A DNA stretch of 56,548 nt from Pseudomonas sp. CBZ-4. GTDB taxonomy: Bacteria; Pseudomonadota; Gammaproteobacteria; Pseudomonadales; Pseudomonadaceae. The position numbers and the translations under genes were made by a program. The DNA is taken from assembly GCF_000346755.1 (NCBI RefSeq), contig NZ_ANNV01000133.1, forward strand, positions 1-56,548, given 5' to 3'. Every line of letters starts with the position of its first letter. Within the stretch, counting starts at the first letter, position 1. Under the pieces are notes generated by a model, which was not told where the DNA came from, did no database searches, and worked only from the letters and a program-made list of their open reading frames with translations. Shown here in pieces: positions 25,725-34,220 of the stretch.

Positions 25725-27827
25725 ATGTCGACTCGCCGATTCGCGCAAAGTAGTTACACTATAACAATAGCCATCAGTTTGACACTTAGTCATTCCGCCT
25801 ACGCCGACGCGCCCGCCGAAGCGCTGCAACTGCCCGCCTCCACCGTCACCGCCCGCATGACTCAGGAAGACCCCAAGGAAGTGCCCATCAGCCTCAGCGT
25901 GATCAGCGGCGAACAGCTGCGCGTGCAACGCCTGGACACCCTGGAAAGCGCCCTGCGCAACACTTCCGGGGTCAGCGTCAACTCGTCCGGCGGGCCGAAT
26001 GACTTCAACGTGCTGATCCGTGGCGTGGGTTCGCTGTACCAGATGTCGATGGATGACAGCTCCGTCGCCTTCAACATTGATGGCGTGCCCGTGTCGTCGC
26101 GCAGCCTGGGGTTCGAGACGCTGGACGTGGAGCGCATCGAAGTGCTCAAGGGCCCGCAAGGCACGCTGTCCGGGGCCATCGGCCAGGCCGGCGCGGTGAA
26201 CATCACCACCCGCCAACCGACCCGCGAACTGCAAGGTTATGTGCGCGGCGAAGTCGGCCAGCAAGGCCAGTTCCTCAGCGAAGGTGCGATCGGCGGCCCG
26301 ATCAGTGACCAACTCAGCGGGCGCCTGGCCATGCGCAGCGCGGGCTATGACAGCTGGATCGACAACGACCAGACCAACCACCCCCTGACCAAGCCGCGCA
26401 ACGAAGCCTTCCGTGGCAGCCTGCTGTGGGACGTCAACGACGACACCCACGTGCTGCTCAGCGCCGAGCGACAAAAGACCAAACGCGCGACCAACTCCCT
26501 GGTGCTGCGCCCCTACGGCAGCGACCCGAGCCTGGACCTCAGCCCCGGCCTGTTCGATGACAACTACAAGACCATCGAGCGTTATGCGATCAAGCTCGAC
26601 CACGACTTCGCCAACAGCCGCCTGACCTCCACCACCGCCACCAGCACCGCCGATTTCGAGGGCCTGATCGCCTATGACAGCAAACTGATGGGTGCCCTCT
26701 ACGGCACCCCGAGCGAGTTCTGGGTGGTGGACAAATCCTTCGAGCGCAGCTGGAGCCAGGACGTGCACCTGAGCGCCCTGCCCGACGCCGACGTGTTCTG
26801 GGTCACCGGCCTCGCTGCCACGCGCAACGAACGCAGCTACGACACCCCGCGCAATACCTACGGCACCTCCGGGGCGAAGTTCCGCGATTTCACCACGACC
26901 ACCTATGCGGGCTACGGCGAAGCTACCTTCCCGCTGACCGAGCGCCTGAAGTTGACCACCGGCTACCGCCATTCCTGGGACCGCAAGACCTATGACGGGC
27001 AGTATTTCGCCGGCAGCGACGCGGTCAACGACTCGCGCAAACTCACCGACCACTACGGCACCGGCCGTGCGGCCCTGAGCTACGCCATCAGCCCGCAGAC
27101 CAATGTCTATGTGCAGTTGGCGCGGGGCTATAAGTCCGGTGGTTTCAATGACTATGCCTCGCAGGTCAGCGACAGCCAACCGTACAAGGCCGCCGTCAGC
27201 AAAACCGCCGAGCTGGGCTTCAAGAGCGAAACCGCCGACCGCCGTGGCAGCCTCAATGGCGCGCTGTTCTTTACCCGCGTCCACGACGACCACCTGCTCG
27301 GCTACGACGCCGCCACCTTTGCCACCAACGCGTTCAACGCCGACACCCGCACCCGCGGTGCCGAACTCGAAGGCAGTTGGCACTTCGACCACGGCCTGAC
27401 CCTGGCCGCCAGCGCCACCTACCTCGACGCCAAGATCACCAGCGCAGTGCTGGGCATCCAGGCCGGTGACGTCAACGCCGGCAACCGCACCCCGGACGTG
27501 CCGCGCTGGAGCGGTAACTTCAATGCCAGCTGGAAACACCCACTGGGCAGCTTCGCCAGCCTCGGCGACACCACATTGAACACCAGCCTCAACTACCACC
27601 TGGTGGGCGAGCGCGCGGCCGACCCGCAGAACCATTTCAACCTGGACAACTACGAGAAACTCGACCTGCGCGCAGGCCTCGAAAGCCGCTTCGGCGAGGT
27701 GTATGCCTTCGCCGACAACCTGCTGAACCAGACCTACGACACCTACGGTTTCTACAGCGACCCGGTGGCCTATGGCGCCCCGGCACGCCGCCGCACCCTG
27801 GGCGTCGGCTACACCTATCAGTTCTGA
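25725..27827 (+). CDS. TonB-dependent receptor, FyuA-like (ferric siderophore)
   Basis: Outer-membrane receptor of 700 residues. A signal peptide (residues 1-28, ending SAYA) is followed by a TonB-box-like STVTARMT, a plug (about 45-170) with RGVGSLYQMSMDD, DGVPVSSR, VERIEVLKGPQGTLSG and AVNITTRQP, and a barrel ending GVGYTYQF. The C-terminus (DNLLNQTYDTYGFYSDP) resembles the FyuA yersiniabactin/pesticin receptor. The ATG has AAGG upstream. It is divergent from the PchR-like regulator and convergent with its own paralogue at 27864. Likely ligand: a thiazoline/phenolate-type or other ferric siderophore; inference from neighbours only. Confidence 0.88.
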   Translation: MSTRRFAQSSYTITIAISLTLSHSAYADAPAEALQLPASTVTARMTQEDPKEVPISLSVISGEQLRVQRLDTLESALRNTSGVSVNSSGGPNDFNVLIRGVGSLYQMSMDDSSVAFNIDGVPVSSRSLGFETLDVERIEVLKGPQGTLSGAIGQAGAVNITTRQPTRELQGYVRGEVGQQGQFLSEGAIGGPISDQLSGRLAMRSAGYDSWIDNDQTNHPLTKPRNEAFRGSLLWDVNDDTHVLLSAERQKTKRATNSLVLRPYGSDPSLDLSPGLFDDNYKTIERYAIKLDHDFANSRLTSTTATSTADFEGLIAYDSKLMGALYGTPSEFWVVDKSFERSWSQDVHLSALPDADVFWVTGLAATRNERSYDTPRNTYGTSGAKFRDFTTTTYAGYGEATFPLTERLKLTTGYRHSWDRKTYDGQYFAGSDAVNDSRKLTDHYGTGRAALSYAISPQTNVYVQLARGYKSGGFNDYASQVSDSQPYKAAVSKTAELGFKSETADRRGSLNGALFFTRVHDDHLLGYDAATFATNAFNADTRTRGAELEGSWHFDHGLTLAASATYLDAKITSAVLGIQAGDVNAGNRTPDVPRWSGNFNASWKHPLGSFASLGDTTLNTSLNYHLVGERAADPQNHFNLDNYEKLDLRAGLESRFGEVYAFADNLLNQTYDTYGFYSDPVAYGAPARRRTLGVGYTYQF

Positions 27828-27833
27828 ATAAAC

Positions 27834-27859
27834 CGGGGAGCCGGCGTGCCGACTCCCCG
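27834..27859. terminator. bidirectional terminator between convergent receptors
   Basis: CGGGGAGCCGGC and its near complement GCCGACTCCCCG form an 11-bp stem with one mismatch, filling most of the 36 bases between the two convergent receptor stops. Confidence 0.7.
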
Positions 27860-27863
27860 CGCT

Positions 27864-30005
27864 TCAAAACGCGTAGCTGTACCCCACTCCCGCCGAACGC
27901 CCGCGCGCCGGCATCCCCGTCAGCACTGCGTCGGTCGAGTAGGCGCCGTACAGGTCATACCGCGCATCCAGCAGGTTGTCGCCCCACAGGTAGATTTCCG
28001 AACCGCCGCTTTCCAGGCCCAGGTGCAGGTCCAGCTTGGCGTAGCCCTTGAGGTCATAGTGATTCTGCGCGTCGGCCGGGCGGTTTTTCTGCACGCGGTA
28101 GTTGAGCAAAGTGTTCAGGCGTGGCGCGGGCAGGCCCAGCAGGTTCGGCAAGTCGCGCGTCCAGGCCAGACTGAAATTGCCACTCCACAGCGGCACATCC
28201 GGGACACGGCTGCCCGCGGCCACATCGCCGCCGGAGACGCCCGGTGCGTCGGAGGTCACCACCGCGTTGGTGTAGCTCACGGCACTGCCCAGGGTCAGTT
28301 CATCGTTCACATGCCAGGTCGTCGACAGCTCGGCGCCCTTGCTGCGGGTGTCGGCGTTCACTGCGCTGACGGCCAGGCTGGTGAAGTCGTACCCGAGCAA
28401 ATGGTCATCGGCGACACGGGTGATAAACAGCGCGCCTTCCACACTCAGCGCACCGCCGGTACTTTCATGCTTGAAGCCCAGTTCGGCGGCATTCACTTTG
28501 GCTGCTTTGTACGGCTCGCTGTCCTTGACCGAGGTGGCGTAATCATTGAACCCCGCAGACTTGTAGCCACGCGACAACACGGCATACAGGTTGGTCTGCG
28601 CGGTCAGCGCATAGGCCAAGGCCACGCGGCCGGTGCTGTAGTGGTCTTGCAGCTGGCGGCTGTCGCCGGTCACCGCGCCGCCACTGGCGTAGTCGGCGCC
28701 ATAGGTCTTGCGGTCCCAGCTGTGGCGCAGGCCGGTGGTGAGCTTCCAGCGCTCGGCAAGCGGCACGGTGATCTCGCCATAGGCCGCGTAGCTGTTGGTA
28801 CTGAAGTCGCGCTGTTGCCAGGAGCCGTTGGTGAAGTTGTCCGAATCGAAACTGCGCTCGGAGCGCGCCAGGTTCATCCCGCCGACCCAGAACACCTCGG
28901 CGTCCGGCAATGAGCCCAGGCGCAGGTCCTGGCTCCACACTTGCTCGCGGGCGGTGTCTTCGATCAGGTATTCGAATGGCGCACCGTAAAGGGCGCGGGT
29001 GATGTTGCGGTCGTAGCCCTTGACCCCATTGAAATCGGTGCGGGTATAGGCGCTGATCGAGGTGAGGCGCGCCTGCGCCAGGTCGTGGTTGAGTTCGAAG
29101 GAGTAGCGCTCGTGGGTCTTCTGGTTGCCGTCAAATACGCCGGGGGTGTAGTCCAGGCGCGGGCGGTGGCCGAACGGGCGCAGCATTTCCAGCCCGGCGT
29201 AATGCTCGGCGCGTTGGCGCTCGGCCACCAGCAGGCCCGTGGTGCCGCTGTCGTTGTCCCACAGCAGGCTGCCGCGCAGGGCCAGGTCGCGGGGACGGGT
29301 CAATGGGTCGCCGTCCTGTTGATCATCGACCCAATTGTCAAAGCCTGAGCGGCGCACGGCGATGCGCCCGGCCAGGGTGTCGGTCAATGGCCCGCCCACC
29401 GCGCCCTCGGTCATGAATTGGCCTTGCTGGCCGACTTCGCCGCGCACATAACCTTGCACTTCACGGCTCGGCTTGCGCGTGGTGACGTTGATCGCGCCGG
29501 CTTCGCTGTTGCGTCCCAGCAACGTGCCCTGGGGGCCCTTGAGCACTTCCACTTGCTGTACATCCAGGGTGGCCATGGCCGCATTGCGCACCGACATCGG
29601 CACGCCGTCTACATTCAGCTGCACCGAGCCGTCATCCATGCTCATCTGGTTCAGCGAACCGACACCACGGATGCGCACGTTGGCATCGTTGGCGCCGCCC
29701 CACGAATTGACGTCCACCCCCGGCGTGGCGCGCAACGCGTCTTCGAGGGTGCGCAGGCGCCGGGTCTCCAGGGCCTGGCCGTCGAGCACCGTCAGGCCGA
29801 ACGGGATGTCCTTGGCGCTCTCCTGATGCAGCCGCGCGCTGACCGTCAGCGGCGCCAGTTCGAGGGTCTCGGGGCTGGGCCGGTAGTCGGCGGCAAACGC
29901 GCTGCACATCTGGCTGGACAGGGCCAGGGCCAAGGCTTGGGTGAGCACGTTGGCACGCCAGCCTGGCGGTCGGCGCAGGGGTTTGAGGGTGACTTGGGCA
30001 GGCAT
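27864..30005 (-). CDS. TonB-dependent receptor, FyuA-like paralogue
   Basis: Outer-membrane receptor of 713 residues, plainly paralogous to the 25725 receptor: shared RGVGSL.QMSMDD, EV.GYVRGEVGQQGQF, RGSLLWD, TTG.RHSWDRKTYG and YKSAGFNDYA segments, roughly half identical by eye. The signal peptide ends CSAFA, then LAPLTVSARLH. The ATG at 30005 has GGAG seven bases upstream. An ATG at 30041 overlaps the ABC-2 gene stop (ATGA) and is the alternative. The gene is the last of a minus-strand operon with an ABC-2/M1-like permease and its ATPase, so receptor and inner-membrane machine are co-expressed. Confidence 0.87.
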   Translation of the reverse strand: MPAQVTLKPLRRPPGWRANVLTQALALALSSQMCSAFAADYRPSPETLELAPLTVSARLHQESAKDIPFGLTVLDGQALETRRLRTLEDALRATPGVDVNSWGGANDANVRIRGVGSLNQMSMDDGSVQLNVDGVPMSVRNAAMATLDVQQVEVLKGPQGTLLGRNSEAGAINVTTRKPSREVQGYVRGEVGQQGQFMTEGAVGGPLTDTLAGRIAVRRSGFDNWVDDQQDGDPLTRPRDLALRGSLLWDNDSGTTGLLVAERQRAEHYAGLEMLRPFGHRPRLDYTPGVFDGNQKTHERYSFELNHDLAQARLTSISAYTRTDFNGVKGYDRNITRALYGAPFEYLIEDTAREQVWSQDLRLGSLPDAEVFWVGGMNLARSERSFDSDNFTNGSWQQRDFSTNSYAAYGEITVPLAERWKLTTGLRHSWDRKTYGADYASGGAVTGDSRQLQDHYSTGRVALAYALTAQTNLYAVLSRGYKSAGFNDYATSVKDSEPYKAAKVNAAELGFKHESTGGALSVEGALFITRVADDHLLGYDFTSLAVSAVNADTRSKGAELSTTWHVNDELTLGSAVSYTNAVVTSDAPGVSGGDVAAGSRVPDVPLWSGNFSLAWTRDLPNLLGLPAPRLNTLLNYRVQKNRPADAQNHYDLKGYAKLDLHLGLESGGSEIYLWGDNLLDARYDLYGAYSTDAVLTGMPARGRSAGVGYSYAF

Positions 30006-30037
30006 GTAGAACTCCAGGGATAAGGGTTTCAGGACAT

Positions 30038-33000
30038 TCATTCCGGTGTTCCCCAGCGCTCACGCGCCTGGGTCACCACGGCTTCCGAGGGCGCGCCGAG
30101 CAGGCCCTGGATCGAAACGGGCCATCCCTGGCCAGTGCGCACGGCGGCAGTCATTGCCAGCAGTTGTTCGGGGCTTTGGCTGGCGACCCAGTCGAGGCTG
30201 GCCAGCGGTGCATAGAACGCGGCCCAGCCCTGCGCACGGGCGCTGGCCAGGGTGCCGACGGGCTCGCCGTCGCTGCCCAATGCGCGGGTCAGGTCATCGG
30301 CCATCAGCGTGATCAAGGCAGCGCGGGCCTGTGGACCGTCCACCTCGCCCACACAGAGCAAGCCCAAGGCCCCGGCCACGCCCTGGCTGAGCCACACATG
30401 CCCCGGTTGTTCGCGCAGGTCGCTGGCACTGATCAGCTGCTGGCGCGCCAGCAGTTCGGCGATCTGCGCGCGCCGCGCCCAGCGCCCGACGCCGCTGGCC
30501 GCCACGTCCCAGTGCGGTGTCTGCGCCAGCAGCAGGTGCGCGTTGCTCAGGCGACTGGCGCCCATGCCGCTGGGCCACTGGCTCAGTTCGCTGACGATGG
30601 GGCTAGCGCCCAGGCGCCGGGCCACGCACGCGGTCATCGCCGTGAGGTCGTCGCGCACTTCGCGGGCGGTGTGCTGGCGGCTGGCATCGGCCAGCACCTG
30701 CACGCCGTCGAGGTTTTGGACCGAGGCCAGTGGCGTCGGGCGGTAAGCGAAGTCCAGGGGATGTTGGCTGTGGCCGCTGAACGGCTGCCCATCCAGGCTG
30801 ATCGTCCATTGCCAATCCCCGGCCGGGGCCACGGCTTGCGCCGCCACGGCCGCGCCCATCGGTAACACCGGCATCAGCGCGGGCAACCCGGCGGCAATGC
30901 GTTGCGCGGGGGCACGCAAGGCGCGCTCCGGGTCCAGGCCCAGGCGCGGCAGCACCCGGCGCGCTTCCAGCCATGTGGCCTGGGGCGTCAGCCACAGGCC
31001 GTCACCGTCGGCGGGCCAACCGCTGGCGCTGACGGTCCAGTGCAACGTCACGCTGCACCCGGCCGCCGCACACGACCCCAAGGGGATGCGCAGGTGGTCG
31101 CTGGCCTGCTCGACGGCGACCGCTTGACCCATGACGCTGGCGCCGGTCACGTGTAAACCCGGCGGCAGTTCGGCGTCCAGATGGCCGTTGGCGGCGATCA
31201 CCCGGTCCAGGCGCCACTGCCCTTGCACCTGCCGACGCCCGCTGTCGATCTGCACCTGCACCTGTCCACCGGCGACCTGCCATGCGCCTGCATCGGCCAG
31301 CCAACGCTGTTCCCAGGCAGCACGTTCGGCCAGCTCGTCAGCGCTGGAGCGGTAATCGCCCTGCTCCACCAGGTGGCGATGCAACAACACACCAGTGCCG
31401 AGCAAGCCCAGCACACCCAGTGCCAGCAGCGACGCGGGTAAACGTCCGACTCCACGGGGCGCGAGCAAGGCCGCCAGTGCGACCATCACCGCACACCCCG
31501 CCAGCTTCCAGCCCGCCAGCGTCGCCAGATACGGCCACCACGGCGCCCAGCCGGTCAACGCCGACAACGCCACATGGGCCGGGATCGCCATTTCATAGGG
31601 CGGGTAACTCACCAGCCCAAGCTCGTGATTGAGCACCAGGAAAAACGTCAGCAGCATCGACGTCGCGTAAGCCAGGCCGGTGCGGCGGATCAGCGTGTGT
31701 ACCAGCAGCGTCAGCAGTGCCAATTCCAGCAACGGTGGTGCGAATACCAGCAGTTGATAGGTCAGCACAAACCCCGGGGCCAGGCTTTGCGGTGCAACCA
31801 GCGCAGTGATCAACAGGCTGGCGGCACCCGGCACCAGTGCCAACAGCACCGTCGCCACCGCCACACACAGCACCCGTCCAAAAAGGCGCACCCACGCCGG
31901 GGCCGGCGTGGCGTTCAGCATCGCGCCCAGGCCTTCGACGTCATCGCGTCGGCACACCAACCCCACCAGCGCCGCCAATACAAACGCGAGCACCAGGAAC
32001 AGCGCGCTGGACAGCAACGGCAAGCTCAAGTCCGCCCTCGGCACCATCGGCCCACGGGCGTGCCACACCCCATGGACAAAGCCGCTGAGCACGCCCATCA
32101 CCATCAGCAGCGCCAGGGCCAGCCACCACACCTTGCGGGCGAAAATTTGGCGTGACTGCCAACGGGCTTCGTACCACAACGCCCGAAGCCAATGGCTGCG
32201 CAGCACGGGGCCGAGCACCGCGGTACCCTCGGCCAAGCGCATCGGCGGCTCTGCCAGTACAGCGCCGGAACGGCGGCCCATCAGGCCCTCACGCGTGGTG
32301 CGCGCCAAGACCCAGGCCAACAGCACCAAGGGCAGCGCACACCACAGGCTGCGGTTGAGCCAGAAGCCTGGGGTCAGGGCCAGCAGGGCCTCGGATTTCT
32401 GCGCCGCCGTCCAGGTTTCCACCTGGGCCTGGGCAAAGGTAAACAACGACGGATCGAGGCTGGCCGCCAGCAACGGGTTGATCTGCCCGCCCTTGAGCAC
32501 CACCACCGCAAACATCCACAACAGCATCAGTACCGTGGCCAACGCAAACGGCGCCGCCAACCCGCGACTGCGCAACGCCAGCAGGTAATACAGCGCGCCG
32601 ATGCCGGTGCTTACCGGCAACAACAAGGCCACCCAGGCGAACCCCAGCGCCGACCACGCGGGCGCGCCGATGCTCGCCGCTGGCACCCAGCCCAGCCAGG
32701 CAAGGATCGGGCTGAGTAAGAAGCCCACAACCAGGGCGCTGGCGAGCAACCCGCCGACCATTGCCGCGCCGATAAAGCGCCCCCACAACAGCGCCGGCAG
32801 CGACACCGGCAAGACCAGCAGCACCTCTTCCAACTGCGCCTTGCGGTCGCGCAGGGCTGGCTGGGCAAACACCCAGGCCCAGGCAAAAAACAGGAAGAAC
32901 ATGCAACCGCAGGACATCAGGTAGATCAGGCTCGGGGCGTTGCGCGGGATATCGCTGGCGCCCATTTTCTGCACGTAGTCGGCGTTGGTCAGGGACATCA

Positions 33001-33106
33001 GCAAGTAGCCGGCCAGGCCGAGGAACACCAGCACGGGAATCCCGCTGCGCAGCCCGGCACGCAGTTCCACCCAGGCTTCGCGGCGCATCAGGGCAAAGTG
33101 GTTCAT
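30038..33106 (-). CDS. ABC-2 permease fused to a degenerate M1-peptidase-like domain
   Basis: Large membrane protein of 1022 residues. Residues about 1-560 hold two ABC-2 permease-like blocks with some twelve hydrophobic segments. From about 580 on there is a soluble, beta-rich then helical region laid out like M1 aminopeptidases. The expected HExxH reads AELLA (Ala883, Glu884, Ala887) and the third zinc ligand in WLNEG reads WLSQG (Gln908), so the peptidase centre is dead. Four bases overlap with the ATPase gene upstream, and the receptor follows. The family is otherwise annotated as ABC permease/M1 aminopeptidase. The role in siderophore handling is inferred from the neighbourhood. Confidence 0.82.
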   Translation of the reverse strand: MNHFALMRREAWVELRAGLRSGIPVLVFLGLAGYLLMSLTNADYVQKMGASDIPRNAPSLIYLMSCGCMFFLFFAWAWVFAQPALRDRKAQLEEVLLVLPVSLPALLWGRFIGAAMVGGLLASALVVGFLLSPILAWLGWVPAASIGAPAWSALGFAWVALLLPVSTGIGALYYLLALRSRGLAAPFALATVLMLLWMFAVVVLKGGQINPLLAASLDPSLFTFAQAQVETWTAAQKSEALLALTPGFWLNRSLWCALPLVLLAWVLARTTREGLMGRRSGAVLAEPPMRLAEGTAVLGPVLRSHWLRALWYEARWQSRQIFARKVWWLALALLMVMGVLSGFVHGVWHARGPMVPRADLSLPLLSSALFLVLAFVLAALVGLVCRRDDVEGLGAMLNATPAPAWVRLFGRVLCVAVATVLLALVPGAASLLITALVAPQSLAPGFVLTYQLLVFAPPLLELALLTLLVHTLIRRTGLAYATSMLLTFFLVLNHELGLVSYPPYEMAIPAHVALSALTGWAPWWPYLATLAGWKLAGCAVMVALAALLAPRGVGRLPASLLALGVLGLLGTGVLLHRHLVEQGDYRSSADELAERAAWEQRWLADAGAWQVAGGQVQVQIDSGRRQVQGQWRLDRVIAANGHLDAELPPGLHVTGASVMGQAVAVEQASDHLRIPLGSCAAAGCSVTLHWTVSASGWPADGDGLWLTPQATWLEARRVLPRLGLDPERALRAPAQRIAAGLPALMPVLPMGAAVAAQAVAPAGDWQWTISLDGQPFSGHSQHPLDFAYRPTPLASVQNLDGVQVLADASRQHTAREVRDDLTAMTACVARRLGASPIVSELSQWPSGMGASRLSNAHLLLAQTPHWDVAASGVGRWARRAQIAELLARQQLISASDLREQPGHVWLSQGVAGALGLLCVGEVDGPQARAALITLMADDLTRALGSDGEPVGTLASARAQGWAAFYAPLASLDWVASQSPEQLLAMTAAVRTGQGWPVSIQGLLGAPSEAVVTQARERWGTPE

Positions 33107-33987
33107 GCGTCGGGCGCCTCGCCGGCCTGGGCCAAGGCCAGGTAATAGATATCTTCCAGGCGCGGTGCGTGGGGCGTAAAACGCGGATCAAGGGGCCGTT
33201 CGCCGTGCACGATCACCCGACTGCCTTGCGGGCTGGCCGCCACATGCAACGCGGCCGGCAAGGGTTCGCCACGGCCAAACGGCGCTTGCCACAGGCGCCC
33301 CTGCTCGGCCGCCAGCAGGTCCGCCGGGCGGCCTTCGACGATGATCCGCCCAGCCGCCAGGACGGCCAGGCGACTGCACAGGTTTTCGACGTCTTCGACG
33401 ATATGGGTCGACAGCAGCACAACCGACTCGGCGGCGACGTCCGCCAGCACCCGGTGGAAACGGTTGCGTTCCGCCGGGTCGAGGCCCGCCGTGGGCTCAT
33501 CGACAATCAACAAGCGCGGCGCGCCCACCAGTGCCATGGCAATGCCAAAGCGGCGCAGCATGCCGCCCGAATACGTGGCCAACGCACGGTGCGCGGCGTC
33601 TTGCAGGTTGACCTTGCCCAGCAGGCCTTCAATTTCCTCGCGGCGTTGCCGGGCATCGGTGCGCCCCTTGAGCCAGGCGAAGCGGTCGAGCAGGTCACGC
33701 GCACTCACGCCGGGATAAGCGCCCAGTTGCTGCGGCAGATAACCGAGGCGCTGGCGCAGGTGATCGGCGTCAGCCAGCACGTCCACGCCATCCAGATGAA
33801 TACTGCCGGCGTCCGCCGGTTGCAGCGTGGCCAAGGTGCGCATCAGGCTGCTTTTGCCGGCGCCATTGGGCCCCAGCAAGCCATACATGCCGGGGCCCAC
33901 GCTCAGGTCCACGCCGCGCAGCGCTTCGACGCCGTTGTTGTAGCGCTTGCGCAGACCGCGCACTTGCAAACCTGAATCGACTGACAT
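33103..33987 (-). CDS. ABC-2 type transporter ATPase
   Basis: ATPase of 294 residues. Walker A GPNGAGKSS near 40-48, Q-loop LGYLPQQLGAYPG, signature YSGGMLRRFGIAMAL, Walker B LLIVDEPTAGLDP and H-loop LLSTHIVEDVENLC are typical of the CcmA/DrrA-like group. The ATG at 33987 is chosen because the domain begins there; the longer upstream frame runs into the promoter region. The gene overlaps the ABC-2/M1-like gene by four bases and powers it. Confidence 0.92.
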   Translation of the reverse strand: MSVDSGLQVRGLRKRYNNGVEALRGVDLSVGPGMYGLLGPNGAGKSSLMRTLATLQPADAGSIHLDGVDVLADADHLRQRLGYLPQQLGAYPGVSARDLLDRFAWLKGRTDARQRREEIEGLLGKVNLQDAAHRALATYSGGMLRRFGIAMALVGAPRLLIVDEPTAGLDPAERNRFHRVLADVAAESVVLLSTHIVEDVENLCSRLAVLAAGRIIVEGRPADLLAAEQGRLWQAPFGRGEPLPAALHVAASPQGSRVIVHGERPLDPRFTPHAPRLEDIYYLALAQAGEAPDA

Positions 33988-34220
33988 CTGCCACTCCAAG
34001 GACACCGGTTGGGGGAAATACCTGCCCACGAAACAGGCAGCCTGGAACGGTAGCCAGGGCCACCGGTGGGCCTCTACCCGATTCAAGTCATTTTCCAACC
34101 GTATCGCGCCGCTGGTGGGGTCGGGATGTCGAATGCGGGGCGAATTGGACTCGATGCGGGTAGCCGTCAAATCTGGAGTGACTAGCATCGTTTGCCCCGC
34201 AGAAGACCTACGGAACACCG
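33988..34220. other. divergent promoter region of the two ABC operons
   Basis: The 233 bases separate the minus-strand ABC-2/receptor operon from the plus-strand YbtPQ-like pair. I found no good Fur match. ACTAGCATC at 34181-34189 is identical to the bases at 25670-25678 upstream of the first receptor. Confidence 0.5.

Noticed and set aside
25686..27635. A 649-codon open frame opposite the FyuA-like receptor
   Set aside because: Same shadow effect of GC-rich third positions; no recognisable motif and the plus-strand receptor is certain.
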